Shown here piece after piece: positions 1 to 5,377 of a DNA stretch of 6,391 nucleotides. Source of the stretch: DASSZN01 sp035702805. GTDB lineage: Bacteria; Chloroflexota; Chloroflexia; Thermomicrobiales; Thermomicrobiaceae. A model generated the notes under the pieces. The model ran no database searches. It worked only from the letters and a program-made list of their open reading frames with translations, and was not told the origin of the DNA. The position numbers and the translations under genes are program-made. Location: NCBI GenBank assembly GCA_035702805.1, contig DASSZN010000334.1, positions 1 through 6,391 of the forward strand. Direction: 5' to 3'. Numbering within the stretch: the first letter of the stretch is position 1; every line of letters begins with the position of its first letter.

Positions 1-659
1 ACGACGGTCCCCCGCAGCCCCTTGGCCCGGGCGGTCCGCACGTACTCGTGATGCATCTCCTCCAGCATCGTGGCGCGGGCCAGGCGGGCCATGAAGGCGG
101 CCGGCCCCAGACCGAGGACGATGCTGGGCAGGACGTAGCCGTTCCAGCTGCCGGTCCATAAGATGCTGACCCAGCCGAGGTCGACGCCGAAGATCACCAG
201 CAGGAATATCCCGATGACGAAGCTCGGGATCGCATAGCCGACCGTGGCACCGAAGAGGCTGCTGTGGTCGATCCAGCTGTTCTGCTTGACCGCCGCGAGG
301 ATCCCCAGCGGCACGCCGACGACCACCGCGAAGATGAAACCGCACACCCCGATCGCGGCGGAGTAGGGGAAGCCCTGCATGATCAACGCGCCGGCGCCCG
401 TGCCCTGTTGCTCGAACGAGGTGCCGAAATTGAAGTGAATGACGTTGCCCAGGTAATTCACGTACTGCACATACAGCGGCTTGTCGAGGCCGTACTGGTG
501 GTTGAACGCGGCGGCGAGCGCGGGGTCCAGGAGCTTGCGCGAGTTCAGCGCGTCCCAGGGGCCACCCGGCGCCGCGTGCATCAAGACGAACGTCACGGTG
601 GTGACGATCCAGAGGACCGGGATGGCCGCCAGCACGCGGCGAATGATGAACCCGATCAC
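1..659 (-). CDS. ABC transporter permease, DppB/OppB type (partial, 3' end off window)
   Basis: Inner-membrane permease subunit of a peptide-type ABC importer; with a DppC-like partner it would form the channel that takes substrate from the binding protein encoded just upstream. Only the first 219 complete residues are present. The start is GTG at 659-657, preceded by GAGGA six bases upstream; no ATG fits better. Residues 7-29 form the first membrane helix after a short N-terminus ending in Arg-Arg, a layout typical of DppB/OppB. Further hydrophobic spans lie near 100-124, 138-158 and 172-195. At 205-214 the sequence EYVRTARAKG matches the start of the cytoplasmic EAA loop that contacts the ATPase. 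Family members are usually about 310-340 residues, so roughly a third is missing. It is separated from the binding-protein gene by 100 bases containing a strong hairpin and is very likely cotranscribed with it. Family assignment is firm; the substrate (dipeptide, oligopeptide, glycan or other) cannot be read from the sequence. Confidence 0.93.
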   Translation of the reverse strand, partial: MIGFIIRRVLAAIPVLWIVTTVTFVLMHAAPGGPWDALNSRKLLDPALAAAFNHQYGLDKPLYVQYVNYLGNVIHFNFGTSFEQQGTGAGALIMQGFPYSAAIGVCGFIFAVVVGVPLGILAAVKQNSWIDHSSLFGATVGYAIPSFVIGIFLLVIFGVDLGWVSILWTGSWNGYVLPSIVLGLGPAAFMARLARATMLEEMHHEYVRTARAKGLRGTV

Positions 660-713
660 GAGCTGTCCTCACTTCTCCCCGGACTGGATTCCCGCCCCGC
701 GGAGCGGAGCGAG

Positions 714-745
714 GATCCGGGGCACGACGTATCGTGCCCCGGATC
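714..745 (-). promoter_or_regulatory. Intercistronic 14-bp perfect hairpin
   Basis: Positions 714-727 and 732-745 are perfect reverse complements around a CGTA loop. The structure begins 14 bases after the binding-protein stop codon on the minus strand and lies about 55 bases before the permease start. No T-run follows on the minus strand, so a simple intrinsic terminator is unlikely. In binding-protein-dependent operons a hairpin at this place commonly protects the upstream message from 3' decay or partly attenuates readthrough, giving more binding protein than permease. That role is inferred here. It could also be a copy of a dispersed palindromic repeat. Confidence 0.75.
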
Positions 746-759
746 GCGGCCGCCACCGG

Positions 760-2586
760 CTAGTGCTGGGTTTCATAGATGGCGCCGATGGCGAACGTGG
801 TATTGAAGGAGAATCCGTACACCTGGCCGTTCTTCGCGGAGTAGCCCTTGACGTACGGCTGGACCAGCATCAGGTCGGTCGTGTGGTCGTAGAAGAGCGC
901 CGGTCCGTTCTGCGCCAAATAGGCGTCCGCCTGCTGGTACAGGGCCGTCGACTGCGCGCCGACCGGCAGCGCGTCCGCCTTGTCGGTCAGCGCGTTGAAC
1001 TTCGGATCGTTCCAGCCGCGCGGCGCCAGCCCGGAGTTGTCGGCGAAGAGGAGGCTGAGCCAGTCCTGCGCGTGCGGGTAGTCCTGGTACCAGTCGAACT
1101 CGGTCATCTTCACCTGCGAGCTCTTGGCCGTGACGAGGTTGCCCAGCTGGACCGGGTCCATCGGTGTCGGCACGATGTTCACGTTCAGGATCTGCTTGAA
1201 CTGGTCGGCCCAGAAGGTCGCCACCTTCTTCGACAGGTCGTTGTTGTTGGCGAAGTAGTAGTTCACCGTGGGGAAGCCCTTGCCATCGGGGTAGCCGGCC
1301 TGGGAGAGGAGCTGTTTCGCCTTGGCCGGGTCATACGACTGCTGGTACGTGGTCTGGTAGCCCGGGATGCCCGGGTAGAGGAGCGTCGTCGCCGCCTGGC
1401 CGAAGCCGTCGTTGACCTGCTTGATGAATAGGTCCCGGTTCATGGCGAAGGCGAAGGCCTGGCGCACCTGCAGCTTGTTGAAGGGCGGGTCGGCGACGTC
1501 GAGCTCGATCCACTGGGTCGACGGGTTCAGCAGCTCGATGAGCTGGTTCTTGAGCTTCGCGTCTCCCGCGACCGTCCCGAACTGTGAGTTCGGCACGTCG
1601 TACATGTCCAGCTCGCCCTTCTGGTAGGCGAGGAGCGCCGTGGCCGGCGTCTGGATGATCTTGATCGTGATCTGGGCGACGCCCGGCTTCCCCATGGTGA
1701 AGTAGGGGTTGCGCTGCAGCACCCACTGCTGGTTCGGGGTGTGGCTGACGACCTTGAACGGCCCGTCACCGATGTAGTTCGCGGTGTTCTGCCACCAGTT
1801 CTTGCCGCTGGCGACGTCACTCGGGCGCACGGGATCGGACATCCAGAGGGTCATCACGTAGGGGAAGTAGCCGGCCGGGTTCTTCAGCTGGACCTGGAGC
1901 GTGTTCGGGTCGATCGCCTTGATCGAGCTCTGGACTGCCTGCTTCAGCTGCGCCAGCTGGGCGGAGGAGGTCTTGGCGGGGTCGGCGCTGCGCCAGGCCT
2001 CGCAGCCGACGATGTCGTAGTAGACGTTGGAGTAGGTGCCGGCCACCGTCGGGTCGCAGACGCGCTGCATGGCGAAGGCGTAGTCCGAGGCCGTGACCGG
2101 GGTGCCGTCCGAGTACATCATCTTGCGCAGCGTGAACGTGTAGGTCTTGCCGCCGTTGGAGACCTGCATGCTTTGGGCGCCGCTCTGGGCGACCTTGTTG
2201 TCGGGCGTCAGGCTAAGCAGCGGCGACCAGACCTGCATGTAGACGCCGCCCTCGGAGTCGACCTGCGGGTCGTAGCTGAAGTCCTCTTGCTGATAGGACA
2301 TGGTCAGGGTCGCGTTCGGGTTGGCGCCCGGCTGGGATGCGCCGTTCTGCGGGTTCGGCGGCGCGAGTTGGGTCACGGTCTGCAGCTGCGGTGGCACCGG
2401 GGTGCCGGTCTCCGTGGCAATCGCGCTGGCCACCGCCTGCTCGGTACTGCTCGAGGCGGGCTGCGTCTGCTGGGCGTTCGCCGGCGCGGCGCTGCCGCCG
2501 CAGGCAACGGAGATGGCGCTCGCGAGGATGATCAGCACCATCAACGGTGAGAAGCGCTTGGCGAGGCGCACTGACCGCGATCCCAT
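760..2586 (-). CDS. Family-5 extracellular solute-binding lipoprotein of a peptide-type ABC importer
   Basis: Surface-anchored binding protein that captures substrate and delivers it to the permease encoded downstream. The chosen start is ATG at 2586, giving 608 residues. It is preceded by GAGGG four bases upstream, and the protein then begins with a classical lipoprotein signal: basic residues (Arg4, Arg7, Lys10, Arg11), a hydrophobic stretch 14-25, and SVAC ending at Cys29, the expected lipidation site. The in-frame GTG directly before the ATG is an alternative that adds one residue. Residues 30-91 form a low-complexity Ala/Gln/Ser/Pro linker. The folded domain follows, with the family-5 signature at about 149-176 (YTFTLRKMMYSDGTPVTASD, then a conserved Arg) and a later GDGPFKV motif. 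Cys177 and Cys195 could form a disulfide. At 608 residues it is longer than the usual 500-550, mostly because of the linker. The frame stays open up to 2796, but that extension looks non-coding. Substrate is not predictable: this family covers peptides, glycosides, nickel and opines. Confidence 0.93.
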   Translation of the reverse strand: MGSRSVRLAKRFSPLMVLIILASAISVACGGSAAPANAQQTQPASSSTEQAVASAIATETGTPVPPQLQTVTQLAPPNPQNGASQPGANPNATLTMSYQQEDFSYDPQVDSEGGVYMQVWSPLLSLTPDNKVAQSGAQSMQVSNGGKTYTFTLRKMMYSDGTPVTASDYAFAMQRVCDPTVAGTYSNVYYDIVGCEAWRSADPAKTSSAQLAQLKQAVQSSIKAIDPNTLQVQLKNPAGYFPYVMTLWMSDPVRPSDVASGKNWWQNTANYIGDGPFKVVSHTPNQQWVLQRNPYFTMGKPGVAQITIKIIQTPATALLAYQKGELDMYDVPNSQFGTVAGDAKLKNQLIELLNPSTQWIELDVADPPFNKLQVRQAFAFAMNRDLFIKQVNDGFGQAATTLLYPGIPGYQTTYQQSYDPAKAKQLLSQAGYPDGKGFPTVNYYFANNNDLSKKVATFWADQFKQILNVNIVPTPMDPVQLGNLVTAKSSQVKMTEFDWYQDYPHAQDWLSLLFADNSGLAPRGWNDPKFNALTDKADALPVGAQSTALYQQADAYLAQNGPALFYDHTTDLMLVQPYVKGYSAKNGQVYGFSFNTTFAIGAIYETQH

Positions 2587-2750
2587 CACTCCCTCATTTC
2601 CGCTTACCCGTGCCAGTCTCGCGACGTTCGGCCACGCCAGATGATCCTCCCGGCTGGACGCCAATGCGTGTCCCGGCGAGCGCTGCGCGGAGAGCCACCA
2701 CGCAAGCAATCGGCGGAGCCGCCAGAGGCAGCGTACGCCAGCACGAACCC

Positions 2751-2781
2751 CGGCGGAGCATGTCGCATACATACCCCGCCG
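2751..2781 (-). promoter_or_regulatory. Hairpin in 5' leader of the binding-protein mRNA
   Basis: Read on the minus strand, the arms 2781-2769 and 2763-2751 pair over 13 positions around a 5-nt loop. Two of the pairs are G-U wobbles. On the plus strand those positions would be A-C mismatches, so the structure is stable only in the minus-strand RNA. It begins about 30 nt after the predicted transcription start. It could stabilise the 5' end of an abundant mRNA or be part of a larger regulatory leader; neither is shown. Confidence 0.5.
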
Positions 2782-2819
2782 AGAGAAGGGCCTCATTGTG
2801 ACCGCGTCCTTGCTGACCC

Positions 2820-2848
2820 ATTGTGGGGGAGCTTGTTGGACGTGTCAA
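2820..2848 (-). promoter_or_regulatory. Sigma70-type promoter for the ABC transporter operon
   Basis: On the minus strand, TTGACA (2848-2843) is a perfect -35 box, followed after exactly 17 bases by CACAAT (2825-2820), which matches four of six -10 positions. The predicted start is near 2813, giving a leader of about 227 nt before the lipoprotein ATG. A perfect -35 with optimal spacing is unlikely by chance in DNA this GC-rich. A second promoter closer to the gene cannot be excluded. Confidence 0.6.
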
Positions 2849-2882
2849 GCACCAAACTCGGCGCCCGCGCCATCCGCCCGGG

Positions 2883-2912
2883 TTTCGGCCCGGCCCCCGG
2901 CCGGGGTATGCT
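2883..2912 (+). promoter_or_regulatory. Weak candidate promoter for the PIG-L gene
   Basis: TATGCT (2907-2912) resembles a -10 box and has TTTCGG (2883-2888) 18 bases upstream as a poor -35. The spacer contains the perfect 12-nt palindrome CCCCGGCCGGGG (2895-2906), which ends directly against the -10 and could be an operator. Low-complexity GC makes both assignments uncertain. Confidence 0.25.
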
Positions 2913-2989
2913 GTCGGTCGGCACCGCACGTCGCGGCACGGCACGCCGGCAGCCGGCCCGTTCGGCCGGGGAGATGGGGAAGTACGTCC

Positions 2990-3787
2990 ATGCAGGACCA
3001 GTCGGAACAGGTCGAGATCGAGGCGAACGCGGAGCAGCCCGCGCCGGCGCGGGCAACGCCGGCCTCCGAGCGCAACGTCGCGATGGTCATCGTTGCCCAC
3101 CCGGACGATGCCGAGTTCGGCTGCGCCGGCACGCTGGCCGTCTGGGCGCGTGAGGGCTGGGACGTCTACCAGGTCATCATCACCGACGGCTCGGCGGGCG
3201 GGCCGGACGAGGCCACCGACGTCTCGCCCGAGGCGCGGCAGAAGGTCGTCGAGACGCGCCAGGCCGAGCAGCGTCGGGCGGCCGAAATCCTGGGCGTCAA
3301 GGACGTCATCTTCCTGGGCTACCACGACGGCGAGCTCCAGCCCACCCTCGAGCTGCGGCGCGACCTGGTCCGGCTGCTCCGCAAGTACCGGGTCTCGCGC
3401 CTTCTCGTCCAGTCGCCAGTCCGGACCTGGCTGCCGGTCTACCAGATCGGGCGCTACCACCCGGACCACCTGGCCTCCGGTGAGGCGGCGATGGCTGCCG
3501 TCTACCCGGCGGCGCAGAACCCGTGGGACTTCCCGGAGCTGATGGCGGAGGGGCTGACGCCGCACAAGGTCGCCGAGCTCTTCGTCATGGGCGCGCCGAC
3601 CGTGAACGTCGCGGTCGACATCTCGTCCACCATCGACCAGAAGATCGAGGCGCTACGCGCCCACCACAGCCAGCTCGGCGGCCACTTCGCCATGATCGAG
3701 CGCTGGATGCGCACCGGCGCCGCCGACCGCGGCGCGCGCCACGGCATGGCCTTCGCCGAAGAGTTCCATCGGACCCAGAACTTCTAG
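2990..3787 (+). CDS. PIG-L/LmbE family zinc-dependent deacetylase
   Basis: Predicted metal-dependent hydrolase of 265 residues that removes an acetyl or similar acyl group from an amino sugar conjugate; known relatives are MshB and Mca (mycothiol), BshB (bacillithiol) and eukaryotic PIG-L. After a charged, probably disordered stretch (1-28), a beta strand leads into HPDDAE at 37-42, the family hallmark: His37 and Asp40 are the expected zinc ligands and Asp39 the general base. HPDH at 157-160 supplies His160 as third ligand and His157 as the transition-state histidine. YHDGEL at 111-116 is also typical. There is no signal peptide or membrane segment, so it should be cytoplasmic. Start at ATG 2990 follows GGGGA nine bases upstream; the frame is open back to 2798 but that part lacks family sequence. 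It is divergent from the transporter operon and 80 bases before a small gene. Its substrate is unknown, and a thiol-cofactor role would be only a guess. Confidence 0.92.
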   Translation: MQDQSEQVEIEANAEQPAPARATPASERNVAMVIVAHPDDAEFGCAGTLAVWAREGWDVYQVIITDGSAGGPDEATDVSPEARQKVVETRQAEQRRAAEILGVKDVIFLGYHDGELQPTLELRRDLVRLLRKYRVSRLLVQSPVRTWLPVYQIGRYHPDHLASGEAAMAAVYPAAQNPWDFPELMAEGLTPHKVAELFVMGAPTVNVAVDISSTIDQKIEALRAHHSQLGGHFAMIERWMRTGAADRGARHGMAFAEEFHRTQNF

Positions 3788-3805
3788 CATCCCCGCCGCG
3801 CGGGC

Positions 3806-3857
3806 CCCTGGCAGCCGACGTGCGAACCCGGCAGCGATGGTCGGTCGGCAGCCAGGG
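3806..3857 (+). promoter_or_regulatory. Imperfect stem-loop overlapping the Shine-Dalgarno of the small downstream gene
   Basis: CCCTGGC (3806-3812) pairs with GCCAGGG (3851-3857) and GCCGAC (3814-3819) pairs with GTCGGC (3844-3849), interrupted only by an A-A mismatch (3813/3850), with a 24-nt loop. The 3' arm covers the first three bases of the GGGAGG Shine-Dalgarno at 3855-3860. No T-run follows, so termination of the PIG-L transcript is less likely than an effect on translation of the next gene. Confidence 0.5.
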
Positions 3858-3867
3858 AGGGCTCGCG
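3852..3867 (+). repeat. Left arm of inverted repeat flanking the 64-residue gene
   Basis: CCAGGGAGGGCTCGCG is the reverse complement, with one mismatch, of 4075-4090. The inner 13 bases (3855-3867) match perfectly. This arm contains the Shine-Dalgarno and ends at the base before the ATG of the gene at 3868. Confidence 0.75.
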
Positions 3868-4062
3868 ATGAGCGGTGAGCTTCGCATCGTGACCGAGGAC
3901 GGCGAGGACGTCTGGTTCGGACGGGACGAGCACTTCCCGAACGAGGTGCGCCAGGACACCGGTGACCCGCACCACTGGGACTACCTGCTCACCACCCGGG
4001 CGCGCGCGCTCGTCGACCCCGTCCTCTTCTTCGAGAACGAGCCGCACACGCCCGCCGGCTGA
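3868..4062 (+). CDS. Small acidic hypothetical protein (64 residues)
   Basis: I do not recognise this protein. It is supported as a gene by an ATG at 3868 with a near-ideal GGGAGG Shine-Dalgarno seven bases upstream, a normal amino-acid composition in this frame and a clean TGA stop. It begins MSGELRIVTEDGEDVWFGRD and is rich in Asp and Glu, with aromatic residues (Trp16, Phe17, Phe23, Trp37, Tyr39, Phe54, Phe55) and His-His at 35-36. No membrane segment, signal peptide or Cys is present, so a small soluble cytoplasmic protein is likely. It lies 80 bases after the PIG-L gene and about 100 bases before the next one, and could be cotranscribed with PIG-L. Its translation-initiation region is complementary both to an upstream segment (3806-3812) and to a segment after its stop (4075-4087), which suggests control at translation. 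Function unknown. Confidence 0.75.
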   Translation: MSGELRIVTEDGEDVWFGRDEHFPNEVRQDTGDPHHWDYLLTTRARALVDPVLFFENEPHTPAG

Positions 4063-4074
4063 TCCGCGGGCGGA

Positions 4075-4090
4075 CGCGAGCCCTCCCAGG
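4075..4090 (+). repeat. Right arm of inverted repeat flanking the 64-residue gene
   Basis: CGCGAGCCCTCCCAGG lies 13 bases after the stop of the small gene and pairs with 3852-3867. The CCCTCCC part (4081-4087) is an exact anti-Shine-Dalgarno to the GGGAGGG at 3855-3861. The arm ends where the proposed -35 region of the next promoter begins (4090-4095). Confidence 0.75.
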
Positions 4091-4118
4091 TGAGCCGCCG
4101 GCACGATGCGTTTATAAT
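4090..4118 (+). promoter_or_regulatory. Promoter of the rnc-prs operon
   Basis: TATAAT (4113-4118) is a perfect -10 box, conspicuous in GC-rich DNA. With a 17-base spacer the -35 would be GTGAGC (4090-4095), which matches only the central TGA of the consensus. The predicted start near 4125 leaves a short leader of about 36 nt before the GTG at 4161. Confidence 0.65.
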
Positions 4119-4160
4119 CCCGGAGACGACCGGGTAGGGCTCGTCGGCGGAGGGCGGAAC

Positions 4161-4592
4161 GTGCCGGACGATCTCGAGCGGCTCCTCAAGTTCATCGTCC
4201 GCAACTACAACGTCCGCGAAGAGGTCAAGGACATCGAGCGCGACGCCTCGTCGGTGGACGACGTGCCGGCCGAGCTCCGCCGCGCCGCGCGCGACGAGGA
4301 GCAGCGCGCCGGCCAGCTCATGCCCGCCTTCCGCGAGGGGCTGCTGCGCGCCGACGCCGCGCGCCGGGCCGGCGGCAACGCCATCTCCCTCGACGACCGC
4401 GACCCGCTCGACAACCAGATCGCCGACGCCCTCGTCCACTTCCTGGTCCGCCCCGGCTTCGCGCGCTCCTCCACCCGCGAGACCCAGCCGCTCCACTACA
4501 TCTACACCGTCGCCGTCGACTGGGACCGGCTGGTCTCCGTCGCCCAACGCGCGAACGTCGACCTCGACACCGCGATCCGGCACTCGGGTTGA
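4161..4592 (+). CDS. Hypothetical protein (143 residues), first gene of the rnc-prs operon
   Basis: I do not recognise this family. The start is GTG at 4161, with GGAGG seven bases upstream and the strong promoter just before it. The protein is soluble, with no signal or membrane segment. The N-terminal part (about 1-75) is charged and probably helical: it begins MPDDLERLLKFIVRNYNVRE and continues with many Arg, Glu and Ala residues. The C-terminal part (about 80-143) has more hydrophobic beta-like segments (HYIYTVAVDW at about 110-119) and a closing helix. It ends five bases before the rnc ATG, so it is almost certainly cotranslated with RNase III. A role tied to RNA processing or ribosome biogenesis is possible from position alone, but nothing in the sequence proves it. 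Confidence 0.82.
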   Translation: MPDDLERLLKFIVRNYNVREEVKDIERDASSVDDVPAELRRAARDEEQRAGQLMPAFREGLLRADAARRAGGNAISLDDRDPLDNQIADALVHFLVRPGFARSSTRETQPLHYIYTVAVDWDRLVSVAQRANVDLDTAIRHSG

Positions 4593-4597
4593 CGCCG

Positions 4598-5377
4598 ATG
4601 GCCTCCTCACGCGCCACCACCAGCCCGCGCGCCATCCCGCCCGACGAGCGGCCGGCCCGCGCCGCCGAGCGGCTCGGCATCGACTTCCACAACGAGAGCC
4701 AGCTGCGCCTGGCCCTGACCCACCGCTCCTACCTCAACGAGCTGGGCGTCGACCAGGTCCAGGCCGTCCACGACTCCAACGAGCGGCTCGAGTTCCTCGG
4801 CGACTCCGTGCTCGGCATGATCACGGCGCAGTTCCTCTACGAGCAGTTCCCGCAGCTGCCGGAGGGGCGCCTGACCGCCTATCGCACCGCGCTGGTGCGG
4901 ACCGAGACCCTCGCCCGCTGGGCACGGGCCTTCGGCCTCGACGAGCTCCTCTACCTCGGGCGCGGCGAGACCGGCGACGACGGCGAGGTCCGCGACCGCA
5001 TCCTGGCCGGCGCCTTCGAGGCCATCATCGCCGCCATGTACCTGGACCGCGGCATCCGCGTCACCCGCCACTTCCTGCGCGACCTGCTGCGCGAGGACGC
5101 CGCCGAGACCATCAGCCTCGGTCAGGAGACCAACTACAAGGGGCGCCTCCAGGAGCTGATCCAGGAGCGCTCCCGGGTCACGCCCTCCTACCACACCATC
5201 GCCGTCAGCGGGCCTGCCCACGAGCGCACCTTCACCGTCGAGGTCCTGGTCGGCACGCAGCGCCTCGGCGTGGGCACCGGCAGCAGCAAGCGCGCGGCCC
5301 AGCAGGAGGCAGCGCAGCGCGCGCTGCTCCACCTGGCCGAGGAAGGGATCACCGAGGACCATGAGCGGGCTGTATGA
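4598..5377 (+). CDS. rnc: Ribonuclease III
   Basis: Cytoplasmic double-strand-specific endoribonuclease that processes rRNA precursors and structured mRNAs, acting as a homodimer. The 259-residue product has both expected parts. The nuclease domain (about 20-165) contains the signature NERLEFLGDS at 61-70, giving Glu62, Glu65 and Asp69, the equivalents of E. coli Glu38, Glu41 and Asp45. The C-terminal double-stranded-RNA-binding domain (about 176-247) begins NYKGRLQE and ends with GTGSSKRAAQQEAAQRAL. The fourth catalytic block reads LAGAFEA at 136-142: Glu141 matches E. coli Glu117, but Gly138 stands where Asp114 is expected. An N-terminal extension of about 20 residues makes it slightly longer than the usual 220-240. 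ATG at 4598 was chosen; an in-frame TTG at 4589 would overlap the previous gene by four bases and add three residues. Neither has a strong Shine-Dalgarno, fitting translational coupling. Its end overlaps prs by 17 bases. Confidence 0.95.
   Translation: MASSRATTSPRAIPPDERPARAAERLGIDFHNESQLRLALTHRSYLNELGVDQVQAVHDSNERLEFLGDSVLGMITAQFLYEQFPQLPEGRLTAYRTALVRTETLARWARAFGLDELLYLGRGETGDDGEVRDRILAGAFEAIIAAMYLDRGIRVTRHFLRDLLREDAAETISLGQETNYKGRLQELIQERSRVTPSYHTIAVSGPAHERTFTVEVLVGTQRLGVGTGSSKRAAQQEAAQRALLHLAEEGITEDHERAV

Larger units (their letters stand above)
2587..2989. other. Divergent intergenic region (403 bp) between transporter operon and PIG-L gene
   Basis: No convincing gene lies here; the open frames crossing it are extensions or shadows with Arg/Pro/Ala-rich translations. 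It holds the minus-strand promoter at 2820-2848, the minus-strand leader with its hairpin at 2751-2781, a weak plus-strand promoter candidate around 2883-2912, a 12-nt perfect palindrome at 2895-2906, and a 6-bp GC hairpin (2953-2958 with 2964-2969) just before the Shine-Dalgarno of the PIG-L gene. Confidence 0.7.

Noticed and set aside
264..1431. Plus-strand open frames opposite the permease and binding-protein genes
   Set aside because: They are antisense shadows of confidently identified genes, with low-complexity Arg-rich translations.
2587..2796. N-terminal extension of the binding protein to an ATG at 2796
   Set aside because: The extra 70 residues are Arg/Trp/Cys-rich and would bury the lipoprotein signal inside the chain; the ATG at 2586 has a Shine-Dalgarno and begins a proper signal peptide.
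2587..2813. T-box or known riboswitch in the transporter leader
   Set aside because: I could not find a T-box sequence or another conserved riboswitch core; only a generic hairpin is supported.
2798..2989. Upstream start for the PIG-L protein at 2798
   Set aside because: The added 64 residues are unlike the family, overlap the candidate promoter and lack a Shine-Dalgarno; the ATG at 2990 fits the usual distance to HPDD.
2594..3565. Long minus-strand open frame opposite the PIG-L gene
   Set aside because: Arg/Asp/Val-rich translation typical of an antisense frame in high-GC coding DNA; no motif and no good start.
3852..4090. Insertion sequence or MITE bounded by the 16-bp inverted repeat
   Set aside because: No transposase and no target-site duplication is visible at the borders (flanks ending GCAG and starting TGAG). 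It is kept as an alternative in the findings, not annotated as a mobile element.
4063..4112. Intrinsic terminator after the small gene
   Set aside because: Short GC hairpins can be drawn (for example TCCGC with GCGGA) but there is no T-run before the promoter.
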